Positions 1-7,551 of a stretch of 37,557 bases of DNA are shown here, in pieces. The stretch is from Thioclava dalianensis (lineage in GTDB: Bacteria; Pseudomonadota; Alphaproteobacteria; Rhodobacterales; Rhodobacteraceae): NCBI RefSeq assembly GCF_000715505.1, contig NZ_JHEH01000028.1:1-37557 (forward strand), read 5' to 3'. Numbering within the stretch: the stretch's first letter is position 1; each line of letters begins with the position of its first letter. The notes under the pieces were generated by a model. The model was not told the DNA's origin, ran no database searches, and was given only the letters and a program-made list of their open reading frames with translations. Both the position numbers and the translations under genes were made by a program.

Positions 1-430
1 GTTGCTGAAAACCTCTGGCACCCAAACTTGCGGATCACATCGAGTACCCGCGCTTCGTAGGCAGCGTGTCCGATCAAGCGACACAAGTCGGACGCGTGGA
101 ACTGGCGGTTCGCAGTTGGTGCGGCTTGCATCTGTCTCAGCAATTCGCGCTCTTTGGGATCCGTTATTGGTCTCGCGGGCGGCTTGACCGCGGGACAAGT
201 TGGAGTTCCCCACGAATTTCGCCATCGGCGCATGAAGCCAAGCAGGAAGCCGGCCGGCACCCTGCCGTTGCCTCGGGACCGGTTGAAGGCAAGGAAGCGA
301 TCCCAGATGACCTGGGTGTCGATGTTCCAGCAGGGCAACGTGGCCTTCGCTGCTTTGATGAGCTCCGCCCAACTTGTCTGAAAAACGTTCGAACTCGTGG
401 TGATATCGATCAGCCCTGAGAAGATAGTTT
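1..430 (-). pseudogene. C-terminal part of a split helix-turn-helix plasmid protein
   Basis: The minus strand is open from about 430 to the left edge, in a frame different from that of the N-terminal half at 410-874. It encodes a continuation containing WNIDTQVIWDRF, then a basic stretch (FMRRWRN) and a region rich in Glu, Leu and Arg that runs off the window. The frame has no start codon of its own near the junction, so it is read here as the displaced C-terminal half of the upstream gene. Removing one 80 bp repeat unit joins both halves into one uninterrupted frame. The function is not recognised beyond a probable DNA-binding plasmid maintenance or replication-associated protein. Confidence 0.6.
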
Positions 431-510
431 CGCTTTGATGAGCTCTGCCCAACTGGTCTGAAAAACGTTCGAACTCGCGGTGATATCGATCAGCCCTGAG
501 AAGATAGTTT
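352..510. repeat. Imperfect tandem duplication, period 80 bp
   Basis: Positions 352-430 and 432-510 are the same 79 bp apart from 3 substitutions, with one base between them. The period of 80 is not a multiple of three, so the duplication shifts the reading frame of the minus-strand helix-turn-helix gene and creates its early stop. Deleting one unit restores the frame exactly: the codon starting at 439 maps onto the codon starting at 359. Confidence 0.9.
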
Positions 511-874
511 TGTTATTATTATCTCTAGATAGTGATGTGTCGTCTTCACCTGACACGAGATCATGGGGTTCACTCTCCTTGTCGAAGGCGGAAAACCGAA
601 AGATCCAGGGCGCGAACTTGCCATTCGGCTTCGCCCGCTCGAGCTGCAACTCCGACGTCTCAAGTTCGCTCAAAAGAACCGAAAGATATTGTCGTGAAAC
701 ACCCATCCTCTCCGCTAGGGCAGAGAGGGTGAAGGCTGCCGTTCCGCGCGACAAACCGTTGTAGCCATCCTTCCAGGCGATGGCATCGAGGATGAGGGTA
801 GCAAGCTTGTGCGCTGCAACAGAGAGATTTGTCTGCGTGATCCGTCGCAGGATCAGGCCGGTCGTAGGTTCCAT
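410..874 (-). pseudogene. Helix-turn-helix protein, truncated N-terminal part
   Basis: This is 154 residues from the ATG at 874, which follows a good ribosome binding site (AAGGAGA). Residues near 45-75 (AFTLSALAERMGVSRQYLSV) form a clear helix-turn-helix. An acidic and Asn-rich linker follows. The frame ends in KAKLSSQG and a stop at 410 only because it runs into the second copy of an 80 bp tandem duplication. The natural continuation lies in another frame at 1-430. The architecture suggests a plasmid-borne DNA-binding protein, possibly a replication or partition regulator, but the family was not identified. It is called a pseudogene because of the frameshift; a functional truncated regulator cannot be excluded, since the helix-turn-helix is intact. 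Confidence 0.6.
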
Positions 875-970
875 GGTCGAGGTCTCCTTGGAGAACCGAC
901 GCCATGTCGTGAGACAACAACATTCTTGCCAGCAAAACAACTTTGCTGGTTGCAGGTGTTTTAGCGGTGC

Positions 971-1003
971 GCTAGGAAACTCTTGTTCACGGAGTTTTCT
1001 AGC
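971..1003. promoter_or_regulatory. Imperfect palindrome upstream of the helix-turn-helix gene
   Basis: Arms at 971-982 and 992-1003 are complementary over 12 bp with one mismatch, around a 9 nt centre. The site lies about 100 bp upstream of the helix-turn-helix start at 874, in a gene-free interval (875-1110). It could be an autoregulatory operator, an origin-associated site or a hairpin; the sequence does not decide between these. Confidence 0.35.
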
Positions 1004-1081
1004 ACGGCGTCAGGCTTCACGGTCTGGCGTCGTCTCCTTTTCGGGGGTTTTGCACAGCCTTACGTGCGGGGTTGAGATGAC

Positions 1082-1102
1082 GCGCGCGGCAAAACCGCGC
1101 GC
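1082..1102. terminator. GC-rich hairpin downstream of the secreted-protein gene
   Basis: Arms GCGCGCGG (1082-1089) and CCGCGCGC (1095-1102) pair perfectly around the loop CAAAA. The hairpin sits 8 bp beyond the stop of the minus-strand gene ending at 1111, in the right place for transcription termination. No convincing U tract follows on that strand, so the call is tentative. Confidence 0.4.
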
Positions 1103-1110
1103 AGATTTTG

Positions 1111-1764
1111 TCAGTAGCGAACTTCTTCAGAACCATAGTTCCCGGCGTGATCACGCCAGTCGACGAAGACGGAACGGTAGAAGTAGCTGCCACATCCATT
1201 CGGGATGCTCAGGCCGGATGCGGCTGGCACCTGGCCCACGGTGGATCTTGTCCATCGGTAGTCGCCCTGCACGCCGTAGGACCCCAATCGCGTCGAGTCG
1301 CTGCGATTGCAGTCGCCATCTCGGTTTTCATGCTGGCGGTACTGGATGTGATAGACCCGTATGCTGCGCACGAAATCAAAGGCGTCGCCTGAGATGTCGA
1401 TGTCAGCTTGCTCATCTGCTTGGACGTGAACAAGGGGTATCGGAGTCGATTCCTGCGGTTCGGGCGGATCGCGGAACGTGGTGTCATTAAGGCGTTCCAT
1501 AGGCGACATCGGGCTGGGATCGTTGAACGACACACCCATCGGACACCGCCAGATTTGTAAGGGCGGCTCGATCGGCCATGGTGTGATCCGCCGAATGAAG
1601 ACCGCTCTGGCATGCGCGCAGGGCGCGGAGGCAGGCCAGCCGCCCGCAAGGCAGAGGAGGATTGCACAGTCGACCTGATAGGCTTGAGCCGGACCTGACG
1701 AGGCCATTAGTCCGGATATGGTTAGTGCCGTGGCTGTTGCCACGCTGTGGATCACGTGCTTCAT
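1111..1764 (-). CDS. Secreted conjugation-type hypothetical protein
   Basis: The ATG at 1764 is preferred because it opens a clear signal peptide (MKHVIHSVATATALTISGLM, cleavage near the AQA before Tyr) and follows GATGGAG. The predicted product is 217 residues. Just after the signal lies a Cys-containing block (VDCAILLCLAGGWPAS, a further Cys, then FIRRITPWPIEPPLQIW and CPM). Its spacing resembles TrbM-like proteins of plasmid transfer systems. The remainder is less distinctive and ends rich in Tyr. The family relation is inferred from this Cys-rich core and from the plasmid context; no function is assigned. It probably acts in the periplasm. Confidence 0.55.
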   Translation of the reverse strand: MKHVIHSVATATALTISGLMASSGPAQAYQVDCAILLCLAGGWPASAPCAHARAVFIRRITPWPIEPPLQIWRCPMGVSFNDPSPMSPMERLNDTTFRDPPEPQESTPIPLVHVQADEQADIDISGDAFDFVRSIRVYHIQYRQHENRDGDCNRSDSTRLGSYGVQGDYRWTRSTVGQVPAASGLSIPNGCGSYFYRSVFVDWRDHAGNYGSEEVRY

Positions 1765-2237
1765 GATGCCGACTCCATCTATAATGGTGCAGCGATACGA
1801 AACAACATTAATGATAGCAAGAAGATTTGATTGATGGTTGCTTGCGACTGTTCGCTTGTGTCGCTTGACCGCTTCCAAGATCTGACGCCGGTTCTGGCTG
1901 CTTCTGCGTCTTGAAAGTGGCCAAAATTGCGGACCCCTTTCACGTTAGCTGCTAAACAAACGTCTGTTACAAAGGGGAAATTGGGTGTTCCAATGTGGCC
2001 GCGAAAGTGGTCACGGAAGGACAGATCGAATGAGCCCTCCAAACCGCGTGGCGCAGCGCTCGTGGCCTCGGGAAGGGCTGTATCGGGAAACTGCCGGGCC
2101 CGGCTCTCCGCATGGAATCCGGGATCAGAAGGGCGGGAGCAGCCAGCGAGCCGATTTGGGGCCCAAGTTGGGATCGAGCATGAGCTTGAATATCTATGTC
2201 AGTATCTGATACGATTGAGCATGGATAGGAGAGTCTG
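1765..2237. other. Intergenic region without a supported gene
   Basis: No reading frame here has convincing coding character. A minus-strand frame at 1779-2042 and plus-strand frames near 1927-2238 look like chance or remnant frames. The part around 1910-2030 has two short near-repeats beginning GTGGCC and could be residue of a mobile element, but no ends or transposase domain can be defined. The last 60 bp probably hold the promoter of the toxin-antitoxin operon. Confidence 0.4.
2202..2212. promoter_or_regulatory. Candidate ParD operator
   Basis: GTATC-T-GATAC is a perfect inverted repeat 25 bp upstream of the parD start codon. ParD antitoxins are known to repress their own operon through a ribbon-helix-helix domain binding such sites. 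The assignment rests on position and symmetry only. Confidence 0.35.
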
Positions 2238-2553
2238 ATGCCAAACGTCCACCTGACCGAACCGATGCAGAAATATGTGCAGGCGCAGATCGAGTCCGGC
2301 GCCTACGCCAATCTGAGCGAAGTCGTGCGCGCCGGCGTCAGGAGGCTGATGGAGAAGGATGGCGCCCGGCAGTTCTATTCCCTCAAGGCCGACCTAGAGG
2401 AAGCAGCCTCCGAGGATGCTGATGGAGAAGGACGGCGCGCGGCAGTTCTACGCCCTAAAGGCCGACCTCGAGATGGCAGCCACCCTGGCCGAAAATGGGG
2501 ATTTCGCCGAGTTCGATGCTCATGCCTTCGAACCGGATGCGTTTGATCGCTGA
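2238..2553 (+). pseudogene. parD: ParD-type antitoxin, frameshifted by a 73 bp duplication
   Basis: The start at 2238 follows AGGAGAG. Residues 1-50 match the ParD ribbon-helix-helix region: VHLTEPMQKYVQ, then GAYANLSEVVRAGVRRLMEK. A tandem duplication then shifts the frame, and the original C-terminus (LMEKDGARQFYALKADLEM through FEPDAFDR, stop at 2551-2553) is left in another frame. Removing one copy restores an 80-residue protein, the usual ParD length. As it stands the frame from 2238 runs on to 2546 with an unrelated tail. In this family the C-terminus binds and neutralises the toxin, so neutralisation is probably lost while DNA binding could remain. Confidence 0.75.
2346..2491. repeat. 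Imperfect tandem duplication, period 73 bp
   Basis: The sequence beginning CTGATGGAGAAGGA at 2346 restarts at 2419. The copies agree closely for about 54 bp, with scattered substitutions, and then more loosely. The period is 1 modulo 3, so the duplication frameshifts parD. Confidence 0.85.
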
Positions 2554-2558
2554 CCCGC

Positions 2559-2684
2559 ATGACCATTCGACTTTCCGGTCGGGCCAGAGCCGACCTTGAA
2601 GAGATCCGTGCCTACACCGTACATGACTATTCGGCTTTCCGGTCGGGCCAGGGCCGACCTTGAAGAGATCCGTGCCTACACCGT
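2559..2684. repeat. Imperfect tandem duplication of the parE start, offset 64 bp
   Basis: ATG plus the following 59 bp at 2559-2620 recur at 2623-2684 with 3 substitutions. The first copy runs out of frame into a stop after about 34 codons. The second copy continues in frame into the parE body. The gene therefore has two start regions in tandem. Confidence 0.85.
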
Positions 2685-3243
2685 CGAAACTTGGGGTAGG
2701 GATCAATGGCTCGTCTATTACCGCCAGTTGGTTAACGCCTTCGAGCAGATCACCGGGGATCCCGACCGGGGTCGGGACAGGAGTCTCTTCGTTCCGGGGA
2801 TGCGGTCCGTCAACTGCCAACGTCACGTGATCTTCTACAAGCGGCTAGATGCCGCGGATGGGGCGGCAGTCATCCTGCGCATCGTGCACCAGCGCCGCAA
2901 CATGCCCGCGCTGAACTTGGGGCAGGGACCAATGGCTCGTCTATTACCGCCAGTTGGTCACCGCCTTCGAGCGGATCACTGGCGATCCCGACCGGGGCCG
3001 GGACAGGAGTCTCTTTGTCCCGGGGATGCGGTCGGTCAATTGCCAGCGTCACGTGATCTTCTACAAGCGGCTCGATGCGGCGGATGGCGCGGCAGTCATC
3101 CTGCGTATCGTGCACCAGCGCCGCAACATGCCCGCGCTCGTCTACTACGAGGGTCTCGACGGCGGTTAAGCTCTTGCGTTTCCTCATTTCAATGGCTCGA
3201 CCAGTCTTCCATAGTCTTCACTGACCATCTCGACGGCGGTTAA
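2623..3243 (+). pseudogene. parE: ParE/RelE-superfamily toxin, disrupted by duplications
   Basis: From the ATG at 2623 the frame encodes a nearly complete ParE: IRLSGRARADLEEIRAYT, LVYYRQLVNAFEQI, a Pro- and Gly-rich turn, then HVIFYKR and ILRIVHQRRNMPAL. ParE toxins target DNA gyrase. The last residues are replaced because a 226 bp duplication shifts the frame, producing an unrelated tail of about 110 residues to 3243. The second copy holds the proper C-terminus (ALVYYEGLDGG, stop at 3168-3170). Removing the duplications gives a toxin of about 106 residues directly after parD. Both partners are altered, so the module is probably inactive. A toxin that kept activity without its antitoxin would be lethal. 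Confidence 0.75.
2688..3136. repeat. Imperfect tandem duplication, period 226 bp
   Basis: Most of parE, from AACTTGGGG at 2688, is repeated from 2914. About 17 substitutions separate the copies over roughly 225 bp (7 to 8 percent), far too many for a recent slippage event. The period is 1 modulo 3 and shifts the frame. Confidence 0.9.
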
Positions 3244-3300
3244 GCCCATGCGTTTGCTCAGTCCAATAGCTCGACCAGTCTTCCATAGTCTTCACTGACC
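3155..3300. repeat. Imperfect tandem duplication, period 74 bp
   Basis: CTCGACGGCGGTTAAG occurs at 3155-3170 and again at 3229-3244, and the similarity continues to about 3300 with 6 substitutions. The unit covers the parE stop region and the 3-prime end of the convergent minus-strand gene at 3258-3416. Confidence 0.85.
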
Positions 3301-3416
3301 TCGCGCGCCTCCTGAAGCGCGCGGGCGCGCTCGGCATCAAGACAGCGGAAGTACTCCTGGATGTCGGCGATGTAGCTCTCGAAATCAGCACGCAGCAGAT
3401 CGGCATAGGCACGCAT
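3258..3416 (-). CDS. Small hypothetical protein
   Basis: This 52-residue frame begins at the ATG at 3416 (MRAYADLLRADFES) and is highly charged, probably helical throughout, with no signal or membrane segment. The family was not recognised. It converges with parE. A diverged copy of its middle part lies upstream at about 3430-3535 on the same strand: DFE, then FADV, a TAG stop, and DYFRCLNAGR, against DFESYIADIQEYFRCLDAER here. A longer frame to 3485 exists only because it reads into that degenerate copy. Coding status is supported by the conserved amino-acid pattern between copies. Confidence 0.4.
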   Translation of the reverse strand: MRAYADLLRADFESYIADIQEYFRCLDAERARALQEAREVSEDYGRLVELLD

Positions 3417-3429
3417 GTCTTCTTGCGAC

Positions 3430-3535
3430 TGAGGCAAGAACGGTCGTTCGGGTGAAACGCGCGTTGGCGCCCGGCATTGAGGCAACGGAAGTAGTCCTAC
3501 ACATCGGCAAAGTGGATCTCAAAATCGCTCAAACC
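3430..3535 (-). pseudogene. Degenerate second copy of the small hypothetical gene
   Basis: On the minus strand, DFEIHFADV, a TAG stop and DYFRCLNAGRQRAF align with the product of 3258-3416. A CAG to TAG change interrupts it where the intact copy has Gln. This is another partial duplication in the same 3 kb region, more diverged than the others. From here to 3600 no gene is visible. Confidence 0.5.
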
Positions 3536-3600
3536 CGACCAATTTGAATGTTGGAAGCGCTAAGAATTACTGCTTCGATACCTGGTCATCACGCGAGCAC

Positions 3601-4923
3601 TCAATTCCCATTGTGATCATGTTGATGTGGCTCGGTTTTTGTGCGCTGAAGAAACCAATGCTCAAAGATCAATACACAAGCCATGATCGCGAATGCGACC
3701 ACTACAATCATTGGATCGCTCTGCCACTTTAGTGAAGCGAATACGACAAGCACGATCGCGTCGAGACCGATTGCAGTCAACATGATCCATCCATGCGCAG
3801 AAAGCTCGGCCCTAAGGTTTCGGTACACTCCCCAGTGAATAACCATATCCATTACAAGGTAAAAGAAGGCCCCCATAGAAGCTATTCGGCTAACGTCGAA
3901 GAGAATGGTCAGCAGGCTCGCAATCACTACTGTGTAGATCAGTGTATGGTCGCGGACTCCGCCTGACATCCCAAAATGACTGTGCGGGATCAATTTCATC
4001 TCTGTCAGCATTGCCAACATACGAGATACCGCAAAGATGCTGGCAATCACGCCTGATGCAGTTGCGATCAAAGCGAGCGCGACGGTCAGATAGAAGCCCG
4101 TTTCCCCAAGGGACGGTGCTGCCGCTTCCGCGAGCGCATAGTCTTTTGCTTCGACGATCTTGCCAAGCGGCAAGCTGCTTCCCACCGCAAATGCTACCAA
4201 GAGATACACCACTACGCAGACCGCCAATGAAATGATGATCGCGCGTCCGATGTTGCGGTGTGGGTCCACTATCTCGGCGCCGCTGTTGGTGATTGTCGTG
4301 AACCCTTTGAATGCCAGAATTGCCAACGCTGTGGCACCAACAAATCCACTGAGACCCTGTGAAGCTGTTCCATCTCCTGTTGTGCCAAAAGTAAACCCGC
4401 CGGCCCAAAGCGCAGAGATCCCAAACAGAGTGATACCGCCAACTTTCAGTACGGCGAGCAATTGGGAAATCCAGCCTACAGAGCGGTTGCCCGAGATGTT
4501 GACGACATAGGCTGCGATAATGAGAGCAACGCCTATTGCCGGAACCAGTAAGCCATCTGGTGCAATGCCCAGTCCACGGAGCAAATAGTTTGCGAAGGTC
4601 CGTGCGACTAGGCTTTCGTTAATGACCATTGACAGAGCCATAAGCAAAGCCGCTGCAGCGGCTACGGCGGTTGGTCCATAGGCCTTTTGCAGGATCATTC
4701 CAATTCCGCCAGCTGACGGGTAGGCATTGGACATTCTTATGTAAGTGTAAGCGCTGAAGGCTGTAACGATGGCTCCAACGATGAACACAAGTGGAAAGGT
4801 AGGGCCGGCCAGTTCCGCAATTTGGCCTGTGAGTGCCAGAATTCCGGCGCCAATCATGACACCAGTCCCCATGGCGACGGCATCCCAAAGAGAAATGCTG
4901 CCCGCTTTATAGTCGCTATTCAT
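3601..4923 (-). CDS. APC-superfamily amino acid permease
   Basis: This 440-residue protein is almost entirely hydrophobic, with about twelve predicted membrane segments. The first carries the APC glycine motif GTGVMIGAGI at residues 19-28, the unwound helix that binds substrate in this superfamily. It ends in a short cytosolic tail with several His (HQHDHN). The start overlaps the stop of the TVP38-like gene by 8 bp (ATGAATAG), so translation is probably coupled. It is the last gene of the operon that begins with the EF-hand protein. The substrate is unknown; an amino acid or amine is usual for the family. A role in supplying a metal-binding or thiol amino acid under copper stress is only a guess from context. 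Confidence 0.85.
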   Translation of the reverse strand: MNSDYKAGSISLWDAVAMGTGVMIGAGILALTGQIAELAGPTFPLVFIVGAIVTAFSAYTYIRMSNAYPSAGGIGMILQKAYGPTAVAAAAALLMALSMVINESLVARTFANYLLRGLGIAPDGLLVPAIGVALIIAAYVVNISGNRSVGWISQLLAVLKVGGITLFGISALWAGGFTFGTTGDGTASQGLSGFVGATALAILAFKGFTTITNSGAEIVDPHRNIGRAIIISLAVCVVVYLLVAFAVGSSLPLGKIVEAKDYALAEAAAPSLGETGFYLTVALALIATASGVIASIFAVSRMLAMLTEMKLIPHSHFGMSGGVRDHTLIYTVVIASLLTILFDVSRIASMGAFFYLVMDMVIHWGVYRNLRAELSAHGWIMLTAIGLDAIVLVVFASLKWQSDPMIVVVAFAIMACVLIFEHWFLQRTKTEPHQHDHNGN

Positions 4924-5608
4924 CGTCGATCTGCTTTCTATTTTTGAGGGTCAAAAAGACAAAAGGCAGTGCTGTCACAACCCCAAGTCCTATCGTGATC
5001 CATTCAGCCGTTCCCCAATCCCCTGACATGGCCACAGCTCCAAAATGGGCAAGAACAAAACTCGCCGGCAAAATCCCGGCAAAAGTTGCCAGCATGAAGC
5101 GCCATAGATGAAGTTGGCTCAAGCCCGCAACATAGCTGATTGCATCGAAAGAAACGAATGGAAGCAGGCGGGACGCAAACACTGATAACATCAGAGCCTT
5201 TTGCGACCCCAACAGCCCGAACTCTGAATATTTACCCAAAAAACGCCGAACTGTGCTTCGACCGAGTTTTCGCGCGATGACAAATGCGATTGTAGCACCG
5301 AGCTCCGAGCCTATGGCTACGTAGGCGGCTCCGAGATAGTGGCCAAATGCAGCCCCGGCGGCTAGTGCGATTGGTGCGCTCGGTATGGGGCTTGCGACAA
5401 TCGCGAGGGCCATGAGTGCAATAACCGCGAGGGGGCCAACGGCTCCGGCATTTTCAATATGGCGCTGCACTTCAGCCTGTGAAAAGGCGACCCCAAGATT
5501 GCTCAGAGAAACCGTGCCCGAAAAAAGGCCGAAAACTGCAAGAGACAGAACAGTTGCTATCGCCAAACAACCAATCAGGCGACCATATCCCCATGCTTGC
5601 ACGATCAT
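4916..5608 (-). CDS. TVP38/TMEM64 family membrane protein
   Basis: The 230-residue integral membrane protein has an N-terminal membrane segment, a periplasmic stretch, then the conserved VTT (SNARE-associated) domain. Signature parts are GSELGATIAFVIARKLGR and SRLLPFVSFDAISYVAGLS, with the Pro and Phe-Asp of the re-entrant region. Family members are membrane proteins linked to lipid scrambling or metal and redox stress, but the molecular role of bacterial copies is not settled. It overlaps the multicopper oxidase stop by 4 bp (ATGA) and the permease start by 8 bp, so it sits in a tightly coupled operon. TVP38-like genes often occur beside mercury or copper genes. Confidence 0.85.
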   Translation of the reverse strand: MIVQAWGYGRLIGCLAIATVLSLAVFGLFSGTVSLSNLGVAFSQAEVQRHIENAGAVGPLAVIALMALAIVASPIPSAPIALAAGAAFGHYLGAAYVAIGSELGATIAFVIARKLGRSTVRRFLGKYSEFGLLGSQKALMLSVFASRLLPFVSFDAISYVAGLSQLHLWRFMLATFAGILPASFVLAHFGAVAMSGDWGTAEWITIGLGVVTALPFVFLTLKNRKQIDDE

Positions 5609-7053
5609 GTGACCGTGAACTGCGCCATCATTCCTCCATCTTCGTGTTCAAGGATGTGACAGTGATACATGAAGGGATTGGCGCGATCTGCCGTCTGCTC
5701 AAAGCTGACCAGGATATCGACACGGCCATTTACGAGCACGGTATCCTTCCAGCCAGAATTTTGTATGCTTGGTTTCTTTCCGTTTTCGGCGAGCACCTGA
5801 AACCTCACGCCATGAACATGAAACGGGTGCATCATCATGTTTGAGGAGACTTGCCAAATCTCGGTCGCCCCCTTCGAAAGAGACAAGTCTATCCTCCCCA
5901 TGTCGAAGGACTGCCCATTGATCGCAAACCGATCATTCGACCTACGCATCATCATGCCCATCCCCATTGGCATATCGAGTGTGATCTGACGTGTATTGAC
6001 TGATCGGGCCTCACTGTCAGGCAGGACGCCGCCCAAGTCGGCGGGTATTTCCAGAATGCGGGCAGGAAGTCTCACATCCACACCAAAGGGTAGAACTACG
6101 AAGCTCCCCCCAGCAGTGCTCGCGCCGCCCATCATCCCACCCATCATCTGATTGGGATTTGCAGAGGATACCAGCGTGCCAGCCTCTCCTCCCGAAAAAT
6201 CGACGAGGACTTCGTATCGTTCGCCGGGAGCGATCACGAGGGACTCAATTGCGACAGGTTGATTAAGATAGCCACTGTCCGTCGCGATGAGGTGCATCTC
6301 GCGACGGTCAGAAAACGATAGGGGATAAATCCTCGCGTTCGAGCCGTTGAGCAAGCGCAAACGGACAATACCGCGAGGGACGACAGCCTGGGTGCCTAGC
6401 TGACCGTTAACAAGAATGACATTTCCCATGAAACCCATCATCTGATCTGGCATAGACAGGCCATAATCGATGCGGCCCTGCCGGTCGAACCGGCGGTCTT
6501 GCAGAACCAATGTCAAATCATCGACGCCGTATGAGATCGGGAGACCCCGAGCATCGTCCCGACCGTCATCAACGTGGATCACACCGGCCAATCCCCTTTG
6601 AACTTGTCGTCCGGTGTCGCCATGAACGTGCGAGTGGTACCAAAGAGTAGCGGGTGGTTGTGTCAGATCCAGTTCGGGAGACCAAGTCGTGCCCGGTTCA
6701 ATCGTCTGGTGTGGGCCGCCGTCAACTTCGCCGGGTATCAGCATACCGTGCCAGTGCACCGAGATTTTCTCTGACAGCGTATTGTCGATCTGTGCTTGCG
6801 TCGAAGCTCCTGCGGGAAGACGTAGTGTAGGCCCCAAAAAGGATTGGTTGAACCCCCAGGTTTCGCCGCCGCCCAGTCCTGTAAAATCGGTCTTGCCCTT
6901 TTGGGCAGTCAGACGGAAATGCCGATCGCGGGTTGCGTCGAGCAATGGTGGCATAGCCAACGCCCTGACACTCTCCTGTGCGATGGCCGCCAGCGGACCT
7001 GTGGCAAACGGCAGGCCAGCCAAGCCGGCGATGAAGGCTCTACGATTGGTCAT
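5605..7053 (-). CDS. Periplasmic multicopper oxidase (CueO/CopA-like)
   Basis: This 482-residue protein starts with a twin-arginine signal (TNRRAFIAGLAGL), consistent with export of a folded copper enzyme. All four copper ligand motifs are present: HWHG at 100-103, H140-S-H142-V-H144, HPFHVH at 409-414 and HCHILEH at 464-470 with Met475 as likely axial type 1 ligand. Two Met-rich stretches (NQMMGGMMGG and MPMGMGMMM near residue 365) resemble Cu(I)-binding segments of CueO. The likely role is oxidation of toxic Cu(I) to Cu(II) with O2. It lies 15 bp after the rhodanese gene and overlaps the TVP38-like gene. A SufI-like structural role is less likely because every copper ligand is conserved. 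Confidence 0.9.
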   Translation of the reverse strand: MTNRRAFIAGLAGLPFATGPLAAIAQESVRALAMPPLLDATRDRHFRLTAQKGKTDFTGLGGGETWGFNQSFLGPTLRLPAGASTQAQIDNTLSEKISVHWHGMLIPGEVDGGPHQTIEPGTTWSPELDLTQPPATLWYHSHVHGDTGRQVQRGLAGVIHVDDGRDDARGLPISYGVDDLTLVLQDRRFDRQGRIDYGLSMPDQMMGFMGNVILVNGQLGTQAVVPRGIVRLRLLNGSNARIYPLSFSDRREMHLIATDSGYLNQPVAIESLVIAPGERYEVLVDFSGGEAGTLVSSANPNQMMGGMMGGASTAGGSFVVLPFGVDVRLPARILEIPADLGGVLPDSEARSVNTRQITLDMPMGMGMMMRRSNDRFAINGQSFDMGRIDLSLSKGATEIWQVSSNMMMHPFHVHGVRFQVLAENGKKPSIQNSGWKDTVLVNGRVDILVSFEQTADRANPFMYHCHILEHEDGGMMAQFTVT

Positions 7054-7068
7054 GGTATAGCTTGTGTC

Positions 7069-7530
7069 TCACGCTAGCTCACTTGGGAGGGCGGCCAGTG
7101 CGGCTTCTCTTGTTACTGTCGGCAGACCTTGCTCGATCCAGCCGGATCTCCCCGGGGCGCCAAGCATCCCGCCTACGGCGTCAACAAAGCCGGCAGCTTT
7201 CGCTTCACGCAACTTGCTCATTACGAGACCTGAGCGATGGCCGGTCCGACAAATCAGGGCGACCGGGCGTCCCGCAGCAAGATCGCGGGCGGCGAAGAGG
7301 CGCTCCCCGAACCGCGGATGGGTCATGTCGATTGGCCACGCCCCCTCCGCGACGCCGGTATCTTGCCATTCCTCGGGTCTGCGGATGTCCACAAGCCTTG
7401 CCAAATCGCTTTTCAGCGCATCATGGAGAGTATCGAGCGCCCATACGTCATGGTTGTCAGCCCAAGCTGGCGAATAGGCAAGCAAGGTGCTCGATGCGAA
7501 CAGGCCAAAAGTTTGACGGCGGCTCAGCAT
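7069..7530 (-). CDS. Exported rhodanese-domain protein
   Basis: This 153-residue protein carries an N-terminal export signal with a twin Arg (SRRQTFGLFASSTLLAY, AWA before the mature part). One rhodanese domain follows, with DIRRPEEW at 48-55 and the active-site loop starting at Cys94 (ICRTGHRSG). Rhodaneses carry a persulfide on this Cys and move sulfane sulfur or bind thiophilic metals. A periplasmic copy next to a multicopper oxidase suggests handling of sulfur or Cu(I) in the envelope, but that is inference. It lies between the DUF302 gene (21 bp) and the oxidase gene (15 bp) and is probably co-transcribed with both. Confidence 0.85.
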   Translation of the reverse strand: MLSRRQTFGLFASSTLLAYSPAWADNHDVWALDTLHDALKSDLARLVDIRRPEEWQDTGVAEGAWPIDMTHPRFGERLFAARDLAAGRPVALICRTGHRSGLVMSKLREAKAAGFVDAVGGMLGAPGRSGWIEQGLPTVTREAALAALPSELA

Positions 7531-7551
7531 GGTCTGCCTCCTCAGTTTAGT

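Noticed and set aside
780-1490. Plus-strand open frame of 236 codons
   Set aside because: It runs antisense to the helix-turn-helix start and the secreted-protein gene, has Arg/Ser/Cys-rich composition and no domain.
1779-2240. Possible insertion sequence remnant
   Set aside because: Short GTGGCC near-repeats are suggestive, but there is no transposase domain, no terminal inverted repeat pair and no target duplication.
2596-3243. A 215-residue single protein in the parE region
   Set aside because: Only residues from the ATG at 2623 to about 2911 match ParE; the rest is a frameshift product of a duplicated copy.
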